This document shows, in pieces, positions 28,102-41,876 of a DNA stretch of 64,000 bases. The notes beneath the pieces are model-generated. The model searched no databases, had not been told where the DNA came from, and saw only the letters and a list, made by a program, of their open reading frames with translations. Positions within the stretch are counted from its first letter, which is position 1. Each line of letters opens with the position of its first letter. Origin of the DNA: Glandiceps talaboti (Eukaryota > Hemichordata > Enteropneusta > Spengelidae); contig NC_135560.1 of the NCBI RefSeq assembly GCF_964340395.1, positions 17,905,098 to 17,969,097 on the forward strand. Reading direction: 5' to 3'. The position numbers and the translations under genes are program-made.

Positions 28102-31100
28102 CTATGATATCGTCTGTAGAGGTGGAAGCTCTGCCATTTTGAGAGGCATTTCTTGTGCAAGGACGGCCCTGTCTATTGCTTGCTGTCGTCTCTCCTGTTG
28201 TAGCCAGTACAACATTTCTGTTCTGTCAAATTTAACCTTTTCTAAGTATGGACGGCCCTAGAAGACAAAAGTAAGAAAGTGATTATGATTATTATTGAAT
28301 GTGTGTGTTCATTGTTGAATGAAAGCTTATTCAGTTTTGATGTATAAAGTCTGCAAAAATGGAATTTGTTCTTAGGCATTGCCATTTGAGAGGAATATTT
28401 TCAGATTTTACACCAAAAAAATTGAGGATTTTAAGATATAAAGTTAACAAAGTCATTGGATTGTACTTGCAAAGAAATATCTCTAAATATACTGACAATG
28501 GCATTGTAGCACAACTGACAACTATTATTATGGTGCATGCTGTTACTATGAGAGGTACCAGTAATTCACTAATCTACAGTCATTTATCACGGTTGCTACT
28601 GAACCTTACTTTTATAGCTGTGCTAAAAAACTGAAATGCCTTCAGATAGTATCTGGTCTCTAATTTGCTGAGATGTTGGAACAAGGATGCAGAAACTTAG
28701 AACACACCAATGTACTGACAGAATGAGAATCAAAGTGATTGTGCCAGTAAATACTTTCAAAAATGAGTATGATGCTCTGCCAACAAGTATGAACTGAAGG
28801 GATGTTTATTATCCACGGAATACCTCATCCCTCAACAGAACTGAACTGAACTGTACCTGGAATGTCATTTCATCTTTGAACTTGTCTTTGACCCCTTGGA
28901 CTTTCTTCTTGACCTTCTTGTCAATTTCATCCAAGGCAGAGTACAGATGACTTCGTTGTCTGGCTTCATCTAGCCTAGCTACAGATGAACCCCTGTAACC
29001 TGAGATAAAACAAGATTATGATAAAAATGTCATGCTGTAAGGAGTGAATACTAACAAATAGGATATCATATGTATGAGGTATACAATGTTAAATTTGGAC
29101 AACCACTGTAACTATGATGCACAACTGTAACAGTATAATGTAGAAGTGTGATGCACAATGCTGGTGTTATAGCCTTCTGTAAAGGGTGAAGCACTTTCAT
29201 AAAGTGTCAGTTACTGATGAAGACTGTCGTGGTGGTTTATTGTGATCCACAGTTTAGAGTGATGGCAAGGTAGAGAGAAGAATGGTTACTACTAGAATTC
29301 ATACAAAAAACCTTACTATTTACAAAATAATCTCAAAATGGTTATATTTTGATATTGAATTGACAAATCAAAGATTACTTTCTCATGTCATAGCTCTTAC
29401 AGCACGATATAAATTGGTATGTCCTTCTTTGTACCTCTAAATCAACAGAAACCATTGCATTAGCAATTCAGTGAGCAATTTGTCACATGTGATGTATGCA
29501 ACAAATTCCTTAGTATAGCAAGTTGCTTACTGAATTGCCATGTGTAAATTGGCCTTCAGTGATCAGGTGAGGGACATTGTGCATACAGGCAACCAATCAG
29601 ACTAGATCATAGGAAGCACTATTTCACAATTTTTATGTGTCTTACCTTTTTGGAAAAATCTATCAGGATCCGATGCCATTCTTTCAAATGCCTCTAGTTT
29701 GGATATCAGAGCCTCTCTGTGAAGTATGACTCCTGTAGCTTTCTCCCATGCTTCAATGCACTGATAACATCAAATCAATTTGTAAGTATATGTTAATCAG
29801 TAAATATATCTATGTACTGAGAAAATCAAATCAATTAATAAGTATGCATGGACACTCAATAATGATCAAAGTACTAGTCTACACTTATGGTACAATGTAT
29901 TTACAAATAGACAACACAATGAATGAATGAATGAATGAATAACAAGTATAAAGAGGAAGGGTAGTCCATCCCTAACCTCATAGATAGAAAATTTTACATA
30001 TACAAAGTTAGGATTGGACTACCCGTCCTCTTTACACTATAAAATCAAAGATTATTCTTCGCTCTGAAAATAAAATATAAAAGGAAGTTTTAAAAAAAAA
30101 CACAAAAAAATTTGAATGATGGAACAATCATGAACTTGAACATACAAGAAATACAAAGTTAGGTACAGCACACCAACATAGAATTCCTCTTGAATATATT
30201 AACATTTAAACAATAAAGTTATTATTTACCTCTTCTAGTTGGTCTATATACTGATCTGAGCTGTACTTTATTGCCATATCTAGTTTTAATCTGTCTGGCA
30301 TCTGTAAAGATGACCAAATCTTCTCAAGTCTTTCCTGTGATGTCAGTGGTTCGCTAGCTTTACTTGTCCCACCATGTGATTTCTGAAACATGAAACATGT
30401 TGGGAAAGGGTCAAGCTTACATCTAGTATGACGTATCAAAAATGCTATTGCAGCTACAGGTAATTCTAACCCTTGATTTTCAAACTTCCTCATGTGACAT
30501 TTCTTACAAAATATTTTATAATATATATATTTTAAAATATTTTTTAATATATTTTATTTATCAGTCAGTCACTAGAATATGGCATGCACATATTTATAGT
30601 TACAGGGTTTTATACATACACCACTGATATGAGCTGTCACACATAACTCTTCCTTTAAGGAAGGTAAAAATGGCTTTAAGCGGAATACAATGTATTTATA
30701 GCCATAGTCAATTTATACTCACACTCACAACACTGTCACAATACGTTTCCTTATGGGAGGTAAAAAATGGCTGTAAAATCTGTAGCAGTGTATTTGTAGC
30801 TATAGTATATTTATACTCACAGCACTGGTAGATTCTGAAGCTTTACTGATTCTACTGGCTCTTCTAGTACTTGGTTTGGAACCACTACCACTTGTATACC
30901 TGGATTGTGAGGTAGGAGCTCTAGATGTTGACCCTGCAGTTGATTTAGTGTCAATGTCCTTCACATTCAGAGAGTCACCCAGTATTTTACCTTCTGAGGA
31001 TTTACGAGACATGGCAGTCGGTGTGTGCGATCTATCAGTACGTGCCCGTGACACTGCTCTGGAACGTTTTGACCGCACTGACCGCGGAGTCACTACTTCC

Positions 31101-34100
31101 TCATCCTCTTCAACTAATAGATGAAAAAAAATGTCAAAAAGTCAATTTTCTATTGACTTAGTCTCTACCTTGCACTGGACCTGTGTTGTCACCTAGATGT
31201 CACCTTTGACCCTATACAGGTGTCACTCAATAGTAAAACGTGTGAAAATACTGAGAACATCTCAAGTTCATGTTTCTCCCTAATCCCATATATCATAAAC
31301 GAAGAATACTTATCCAATCATTCAGAAAGACTCACTTCATGTGAAAATGTCTTCATCTCCCACAGTGGTGTTCCCTTAAAAATATTCATGACTCCTACCT
31401 TCATGACATAATAATGAATATTAATGTTCTGCTATTGCATATGCATGTCTGTCATGAGTCAATGCATTTCTCTGAACAATTAAGTTTCAATTTAGTGTTT
31501 CTTGGCAATCAATCAGGCATAATACATATATCATGAAAAATCATGAAATGATTCTCCATGACCTTTATCCAAGTTTACAAAAATGACCATTTTCCACCCA
31601 CAGTGGTGTTCATTGTTTCCGTTTTACTTACTTTCTACTTCTGGATCTTTGCCAAGACCTCCCATCAATATTGAATTCACATTCCATGTTCCTGGTGTAA
31701 AAGCAGTTTTTTCTTGTTTCATTACGTTCACTTTCTCTTGTCTTTCCCTACAAAACAAAATGCAACAGAGTTACATGACAAATGTAAAATATAACTAATT
31801 GCAATGACCTGAAATGTTAGCAAATCAAAGGAGAGAATGCCATTTATATATTTAATTTACATGTATGTATGTTCACAAAGTTAGATACTATAACGTTAGG
31901 CTTCCTGAAAGCCAAATTTTCTGCACTATTGAGTGCACTGTATCAGTGTATTAGCTACAAAAAAATATCCTGGTGCTCACATATTTTTGCACTTAGAAAA
32001 TATCTCTTTGATGAAAATATTCAAAACTCACTTCATTTTCTTCTGCTTTGCCAGTGATGGACCTGCCTTAGAACCTTTCTCATCATCACTGTCACTATCT
32101 CCACTATCATAGAAATGGAAAACTACACCTAGATAATCATTTTCCTGTAAAAGAAATCAAATAACAAGACATGGGTTAGGATTTTGTTTTCTGTTGATAT
32201 ATTATCAATGATTTCTTATAACCACTGTTTTGATTCCAAAGCAAGAAGTGGGAAGGTTGCACATCGTACATTTTAAAAAAAAAAGTTGCACTAACTGTTT
32301 TTGAAACTGTGTTGTTAGATTTGACTTCCTCATAATATCGTACACCCTGAACAGTATTGAATCACACTGGTGAGTAAATGTATGTAATGCAGCTTATACA
32401 CATAATATGGTACTATAAATCTGATCAAATTGATTTTTAGTTCCACATCCAAAAACCAGTACCCCAACACGATAACACTTTCAACCTGTTAGTGCAAAAC
32501 TTATGGGTAAGGCGATGTTCATCTAACAGAGGATGGGTACATGCATTTTGAATTGTGTGAAATGTAAATATCTAAATACTAGTTTATCTTACTTGTGTTG
32601 AAAGGTATTTCATGTAGTCATCTGAGTTGACGGTAGATTTCCACCAATTCAACCAGGAAGCATAGGCTCTGGAATTCCTGTCATCAATCATTCCTGGTGC
32701 AGGACCTGAACTCTCCAAGTCCATCATATTGCCACTCATTGCACCACCATAAGAACTAGCTGCCGCTCCGTATGTTTCACCACCGCCATAACTACTAGCA
32801 CCACCACCCATTCCATAATTTCCAGTACCCCCACCTACTGAGGCTGGGTATTCCTGGAATGTCATCATTCCAGATGCTGGTGTCTGCATTCCCATTGCTT
32901 TTTGTTTGGCTAGTTGATCTGCATTGAAGAGTGGGCTGGAGAAAGAAGAACAATGTAAATGATAGAACTAGACATTCACAGTACCATATGCTGGTTATCA
33001 AAAAAAAGACTGTAGTGTGGCCACTACTATGCTTGTGTAACAAATTCCTTCATGTCATTGAGAGCAACTTTTGAAAGACTACAAACATTTCCATGACGAT
33101 GTATTATTATTCAAATAATACTTTACAAATATTTACCTCTTTGCCCACTGAGATACATTTTCATCACCCCAGGGAGGCTGTACATTTCTTTTCAGTTCTG
33201 GATTCATGATGCGATCCTTTTTACTTTTACCAAGTGCAGATGATGATAACAGGACAGATAAATTAACGTGGTCAGCTGATGGTTCTATCAAGTCATCCTG
33301 GAATGTACAGCATATATAATATTGTTACTGACTGTATACTTATCATGATTGTGCAATTTATTCAAAAGAATCAGCCATCCTTATGACTTTTTCTACCAGC
33401 AGAGCTTCAGCAATTTGTAGTAATCTATGAGAAAAGTGTACCTGTGCTGGACTAAAACCCTTGAACCAACCAACCAACCAACCACTAGACAGGCACACTA
33501 TCAAATATGCCACCAAGGCAGGTGCCCCCAACACATGAAATCTACCTGTCTTTAATACCACAAATGTATGTACATAATGCAAAAATGTATAAAGGACTAC
33601 AAATTCATTTTATTTGTTGACTTATTTTATACTTGTAAATGTACACATACTAGTGGTCCCTGTGGTAAAACCAAAGTCCTGGTCCCTAACATCAACCTAG
33701 ACTTCAGGTCCCTGTGGTCAAACCAGACATACAGTTCATACTATACAACCATATAACTTACCTGATCATGTCTAAAGTGATCATTTGGTAATATTTTCAT
33801 TATTTCATCATACACCTCATTAATCTCCTGACCAAAGAACAGATTTTGATCCAGTTTCTTGATGGTTTGTGAATCAACCTGTAAAATAAATAAATAAATA
33901 AATAAATCACAACGATGTTTCAAAACAGTGACTGTCTTTGGATTATTACATCCAACCTAAGTCTATGTTCTAGATGCATTCATTGGTCTGTATCGGTTCC
34001 TAGAGGTTAAAAGTACTCAGTACCAGACGTTTGCTTCAAAATTGGCTTGCACAAGTACCAATATGCTTGGAGGGGGCTAAGAGAATGTCATGAAATATGT

Positions 34101-37100
34101 CTCCATACTATCATATAAATCTCAGGTAGTAACAGATCATAACACCCCTATCCTTCTGTATTTCAATCAACCTTCCAACAGAACACATTGGGGAAGAGTC
34201 TAAACACAAGTGCAGGAGAGGGGTGAGAAGCTATCTTTCTTGGACAACTTACATCTCCAACAAGTTCATTGTAGACTGTAGTGTAAAGGTCAAGGGTCAC
34301 AGATGATAAACTGACACGTTCTGATACTCTGACATCTGATGTTCTTACAACTGACTTGTTAGGCATTTTCTTGGTAATTATTGCTGGTTGCGGGTGGGTA
34401 GGTTCTCGTATCTTTATCCTGCAAATAATGATAATGAACAGTATTTTAATGTGTGCCTGTTCTTGCAAAGTGCAGCTCTAGATGCACATGTACCCTGTTC
34501 TAGATACCTGTAATGACACATCAGCCCTTGTGACCTCAACACCTAGCAAACAGTGACGTGCACATGATTAAAAGTTGTCCTCTGTCCCATCAGCTGAGGT
34601 TAATGCATGGACACCGTGGTAGTTTAAATCTTGCACAAGGATTTGAGAACTTTTGAGGAACAAAAAAGTTCAATGGCGAGGCTTGAATTGATAATTTGCA
34701 GATTATGAGCCACACATACTGACTATTTGACGATCATGACTCCACAAATATCAAATCACTTTGTTTATCTTTATACTAGTGCAAATTACCATTCTTCAGA
34801 CTATAAATTACTTCTAGTGTATCCTTTTTAAACACACTGTTCAGTATCATATATTTCTGTACTCACGTTTGTTCCGCCTTTTCTTTAGCTTCTTTCTCCT
34901 GTAGCTCTTTTAGTTGTTGCTGTAACATTTCTTTCCTTCCCTCAATTCTTCCATGTTTAGACAATGCCTACAAACAAACCAACAAATGTTACATGTTACG
35001 TTGACTGTCTGTGGTCATTAGGTCTCATGTGTTTCATCTAGGAAAACAACTACGAACAGTTTGATTTATAAAACAATCTGTCAAAATTTAAGCAATTGTT
35101 GTTAACAGGCTATGTCTTCTGAGCAATCAGTGAAAAAATTTGTAATGTTTCTGTAATTTTTGGTAAATCTCTACCCAAACTGAACTCAAAGTCGCTCTCT
35201 TCTCTTTCTTCTCATTAGTATAGTAGCCAATAGTTTTACAGAAAGTTCAAAAATTAAATATCTTTTCATATACAACAGAAATACCCAAGGAAGCCTGTCA
35301 AGTTCAGGGCCATGATCCTTATTATTACCTGCCTTAATATACACACACATACAATATTGCCGTCATTGTGAACTTTGACAGGAACATCCGAGGTACTTGC
35401 CTGGGGCAAGAGACACTTATACAGGCAAAAACAAGGAAAAAGAAGTATCCTGTCTAAATCATTATTTTTTTCGAAGATGGTCTTAGGCATGAAAATCATA
35501 GATACAAAATTCTGTACACATTTACCACCATATAAAACTGACTCAGTAATTCCCACCAAAATATATATCATAATCCCATTGGACATTAGGATCTTCATAA
35601 CAGGATGTTATTCACTCTCCTCATGTCAGGCAAAGTACCATCTGATTCTAAGGTGTAAACACCCTATATTAGGACGGCACCGTAATACATAATATTTTAC
35701 ATATCTTTACCTGTAGCAGTGGAGGGAGGTCCTCCTCCTCATCAAGCCGTTCTTCTTTGGAATCTTTCTGTGATTTATACTGCGATAATTTCATCAAATC
35801 TTGTTGTAATTTCTGCCTTGTATCTGGCCTACCCTTTTCTTCTTCAACTTTTTTCTTTTCTTCTGATTTCTGCTATGATCAAACGATATATAATTCATGA
35901 TTATTCAATTACTTCGAAGTGTTTTTACCATGGTAACATTACAAACCATCTTTGTGTTCACAAAAATGTATTCAATTAGAGACAGAATAGCTTCAATTAA
36001 TGAGAGTTGGGAATGGTTTATGGTCTTATTTTGAAGTTCTATACTTTATGAAAAATAAATAGAGGCAACTACGAAGAACGAAAATACTCCCAGCTGGCAC
36101 CAAGCAGGTTTGAACCCAGACAGCAGTGATAAGAGGCACTCAATCTAAACACTTGGCCACAGACAATCCTGTTAACTACATATATTTTACATGAACTTCA
36201 CATACAAGTTAGTGTCATGGTACTTACTTTCAAGTCTTCTTGACTATATCTTCTACTTAGAATGTCAGGATGATAGGAAGATTTAACACTTGCTGTATCA
36301 TCATCATCGTCTAAACCAAATTCTTCTGCTAAAGTTTCATGGTCAGCAAGATTTGGCAAGGAATTGGATTTTTTCAGTTTGATGTCTGGCTTTGTCACTT
36401 TGGCCAGTTTTCTGAAATCAAATCCATAATGTAACAGTCATTACATCACAAAATAAACAAAAAGTAGGGGATTTTTACTGATTTACCTATCTACAAGTCA
36501 TTGATGGTACTGTGTAAACTATTACATGTACACAGTATATATTAATAATCTGGACCATTTCATTATTTGTCAAAAATTTGTAAAAATTCTGCGATTGTTG
36601 AGAAAATTTGATCACTTGGTAATCATGTATGTTTCAGCAAGAACAACATACATTGGTCACAAATAAAAGCAATTAATATTTTTAAAACATTTTTTTTCAC
36701 AATTTGTGATATTGATATCGTTTGATTGTTTGATCACTTGGCAATCATACATATTTCAGCAAGAACAGCACTATGAATACAGTATCAGTTACAGCTTACT
36801 GGGATTTTGAGAAAGACCTGCACAACTATAAATCCTTACCCTGAGAGGTGGAAACTATCTTTTGTACTGCTTTGCCGGCTATATGACTTTTCATCTAAGT
36901 CTGTTACCGGGGTAACAGCTTCTTCTTCAAATTCATCATCTCTTTCAAATTGTCTAATATCAGGCAGATACTCAAATACTTTTTCTGTTTCAAGGTACGG
37001 CATCTGTCTTTCTAAATCTCGTATTTCTCTGTGAATCTTAAAAACGCCTTTCTTTTTCTTCTTAGGACGACTGATTTCAATCTGCAATTGACAACAGAGG

Positions 37101-37237
37101 ATATAATTAGGAAATAAACACATAGAGCCTGCACACATTATCATATAAACACTATAAAGGTAAATTTCAAATCAATTAATATGTTTCACTACAAAATATG
37201 TAACCAAATAAATAATTTTTAGAAATCTTTCTCTTTT

Positions 37238-37315
<78 letters not shown>

Positions 37316-40300
37316 CATGCACGGATGTGTCAAGTGTGTGTGTACATGTGTGTACGTATACTTTTGTCTCATACAGACTAACACAAAACAACTCAGCCAG
37401 AGTGGATTCAGAAGACCCTTTGAATTTCTTTCTCAGGATTTTTTTTGCTGTTACCATTTTTTTGAATGAACATCATACAAGTGTTCCGCATACTAATATT
37501 AATTTGATGTAGATTCTATTTCATAATAGTTTTGTGTGTTTCTTGGCAAAATACATATGAATAATATCTATACAACTACAGAGTTATAGATATATCAAAC
37601 TCAGTCAGTCAGTCAGTCAGTCAGTCAGTCAGTCAGTCAATGAATATGAAATGGTTTAGCCATACAAACTTACCAATCTTTTATATGACAACGGTGCTGC
37701 TGCAGAGGAAGCAGTCTTGCCACGTTCATCATCACTAGAATCATCTCCTGAACTTGGTATTTGCCCTCGGAGATCAGCAACGATATGACGACGAATTGCC
37801 AAAATATTTAAACTGAAAAACACACATTATAATACACAGACATCAACAATCTACACCAATGCAATATCAAGCATGTATTGAATAATGACAGGGATTTATG
37901 CCAGCAGCAACCCAATTGAAATGGACATGACAAAGACCTTGGAAATTCTAGCGATATCAAAATTAACAAACACAGCAACACGTCCTAGACCAGTCTGGAA
38001 AAACACTTGACTTGTATTTTGTACTTGTAGTTTGTAGAAATATAACCTAGGATTTACAGTTGTCAACATGGCTACTGTTTTCATGATTAGTGACTACTTA
38101 CAATTTACTGGAATCCAAAGCAAGCTGTGCCTTCAGTCTGCTCATGTTGGATGGACCACTAAAAACTCCTCTCTTGTTTAAAACTGAAACAAAATGACAA
38201 ATAAGTATCACAGATATTTCACGACAGGCTACGTATAACAATTTTGATGCTAGGCTAGTACATGAAGAAAATTGACCCTCTCTTTTTGAGTCATAATGCA
38301 CAGTCTTCTTTTTGCCAATGTGTCAATGCTTTCACATTATCTGTCGATAAAATATCATGCTATTTTGATGTTTCTATGTCCCTGATAAGGACCGTTAATC
38401 CAAAACGTGGCATTTCTGTACTAGTTTATAGCAGAATAGGTATGTAAGTGTAGCTGAGTTCCAATCTGAAGATATGATTATGAAGCTACTTGTAAGCAAG
38501 GGTCAAATTATGGTTGTGTTTTGAAGAGGAAAAGTGTTTGACTTACTTTGAGCTTTAGCAATATAGTGATGGAATAATTGTTCACAGACCGTAACAATAT
38601 GTACTGTGATTCTTCTCTGTAATTCTTTATTCTGTTCTGGAGTCTGCAAGAAAAACACAAAATGACATGGTGACCCACTAACAATAGAAAAGGTAACCTA
38701 ATTTACATGGTGTACTACCTGATATCTAAATCGTTTTTGCTGTTTGTGCATTGGATTATTTTCTTTGGATGTTCACACGGTACTCATGTGTTGTTAAAGT
38801 TTTTCTACTTGTAGATGTTAATTTGCTTTTGAAAGATGTCTGAAAAAATTGATGATGGGTGAGATACAAGGTCTTAGAGATATTCTCATCCACATGGTTT
38901 TATAGATATTCTCATCAATACCCATCTTTAGCCTGCCAAAACCCACAAACATACAAACATTCTTCACTTACCAGGAAAGGATCATCAACCTGTCTTCTGA
39001 TATCTGGCCAAATACCGTTCACTTCCCCCATGACGATTCCAGCCTGCAAGGAAAAACAAGGAAAAGTTTACTTAGACAGAAACCCTTTCAACAATGGCTC
39101 AAATCAAGGTAAATATTTCCCTTGCAAAAGGTTCCAAAGGTTGTAGGTTATACAGTTCCTAAAAAGTGGTAAAATCACCAGTGACCACTATTGAAATATT
39201 GGTGTCTGGCTGCTGAAGTCAAGGACAAATCTATGTATAAACAAGGGTGCAACACTATGGCAAAGTCAAGATATCAACATATGTGCTGTATGACAATTCT
39301 CCACAATTCAGAGATTCCTGACTTTAGCTGAAACTGTGACTTCAAAGGGTAATTTTTAATAGACAGTCCATACTACTGAAGGCCTCACCACAAAAATAAA
39401 ATATAGAATACTGGTTATGCCACCAAGTTATTTCTACAGCATGCATTTCTATATTATTTCTGGTTCTTAGTTGAATACACATACTGCTACAAATTCGTCT
39501 GCGAGATATTTACCAATGCTTGTTGATCTTCTACTGATAAGTGTTCTGTCTCTGGATCAGCAGTGATTCTCCGACGAACCAGATTAGATAACTCTGACAA
39601 CATGGATGGTGGTGCCTTGATACTCTCCTAAGAAAGTAATTTCAAAGAAAGTGTTAGTTGATGTATGAAAGTAAAGTCAAGAGATTTGATGTTGTGAGTG
39701 CTCTCTGAATAGATTTTGCATTTCAGTCTCACCTAAACACAGACAATGGTACATTGGCAGACAACATACCAGATTTAACCTCGATAGAGACCCCTCCTGA
39801 AACTTTAGCAATGATCAAGTACAGAAGTCACCCATATACATAATTTGATATGGCAATGTAAATCATGCACAGAAATATGACTTCCATAGTGATAATATTG
39901 CAATTATCTAAAAGACAATAGATTGTATAACTGGCACTATTCATTAGCAAATATCTGACCAGAAATACAGGCTAGAATAATTAGGTCAGGTCTGCTTCTT
40001 CCATTTCTGCAATTGTCAAAGGTTTAAGAACTTATAAATGTTGTGTACTTACATCAATGGGAGTGATAGGTCTTTCAATATCAAGTTCATGTTGATCAGG
40101 GACTGTAAAAGTAAACAAACAAATAAATTAATAAATAGATTTTTAAAAAGTCAATAACCAATAATACCCATATTTTACAGCAAATAAGATGCTTTTTTAA
40201 ACAAGCCCCTTTTTCCAATTTAAACCAATGTACATTTGTACTGTTACACAAGTCAGCTTGTTTCAGCAAATTTCATTTGTTTCATTTATGAGCCAGCATT

Positions 40301-41533
40301 GGAGATTGATGCTATTTTAACTACACATATAAGGCATCATTTTGTAGCAATTTGCCATTAAAATGTTCATTTTTACTCTACTTTCAGAAAAAATGTTTCA
40401 GAATTACTCGTTATTGGATCACTAATGTCACAAAAAGATTTCAGGCATAGAAGTGATCGGATAAAAAAACTGTCACATTCATCCATTCATCAAAATCTTG
40501 TGATTGTTTGAAACTGTATAATTCCATATAGCTATGTCTCTTTGAAATAACAAAAGTCACATCTGTGCACAAGCAATTCTGTATGTGTTCAAACAAAAAG
40601 ACTTTTTGACATGATTCCAAAATGATCAGTGAGTACATTTTCACACAACATTAAAACCTATTTCCAACATGTCAAAACCCACATCTATCATTTCAAAACA
40701 AATGACATCTTCTGCATGCATCACACCAGAATGAAGGTCACAAATTTTCATTGTTTCTGGTTTAGTATCACAATATTCAAGCCAAGGGTAAGTATACAGG
40801 TGGAGTAGTCTATAAACATACATTTCTACTGTCTATGACAAAGCTGGAACACATGGAACATGCAAGGAGTACCATAACTTGAACATACTACTTCATCAAT
40901 ATGATTAAGTTGTTAATTTGGGATGTCTTGACATAATGTGATCCTGAGGACTCACATGTTGGATATTGACAGGGTAGGGAGGGGTAGTGAATGTACACAA
41001 CTTTTACATGATTCTCTGAGACAATTTTTTTTTGTATTTAAGAATGTTTTTAAAAAGTATAGTTAACAACTGAAGTTCACTTTGATACGAATGTTAGTAA
41101 CTATATTGTAGCCTCGGAGCATCCAGTTCGACACTGTCTTTCCATGGCTCCATTATGTTTGGTCCGAAGCTAGGTATGTACATGTGTCCTGAGAACTATA
41201 CATTTACTATTTGTTCGAGTGAACCATACCTGTAATGGGGGGTGGAGGGGACTGTGATGGAATAAAAGGGTTGTAAACAAACAACTGCAATGTTTTGACT
41301 TTGAGAGAGTGCATTCAATAATCAATGGTCAAAGTGCACATGGTTGAACCATCACTGTACAATGTACTTGCCTTCCAATATCTTCTTGACTACATGTTCT
41401 TTAGGAGGAATACCCAGATATAGATGAATGGAAGCAATGATAAGGTAACATTACAGATGATAGCAAAAACATGAAGTAATGTACACGCATACAGACTCAT
41501 GTAAAATTACACAAACAACACACACACACAACA

Positions 41534-41582
<49 letters not shown>

Positions 41583-41657
41583 CATATTCATGTATATACT
41601 CTCATACATATTAACAATATCATATATACTAACAATAACATACATACATACATACAT

Positions 41658-41688
<31 letters not shown>

Positions 41689-41844
41689 TACATACATACA
41701 TACATACAGACAGACAGACATACATACATACATACATACATACATACATACAGACAGACAGACAGACATACATACATACATACATACATACATACATACA
41801 TACATACATACATACATACATACATACATACATACATACATACA

Positions 41845-41876
<32 letters not shown>

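Noticed and set aside
35921-35940. ACCATGGTAAC near-palindrome in a CCDC87 intron considered as an X-box
   Set aside because: Only 13 of 14 consensus positions match on either strand, which is not rare in a window of this size. The TRMO triplet is stronger because it is complete and repeated.
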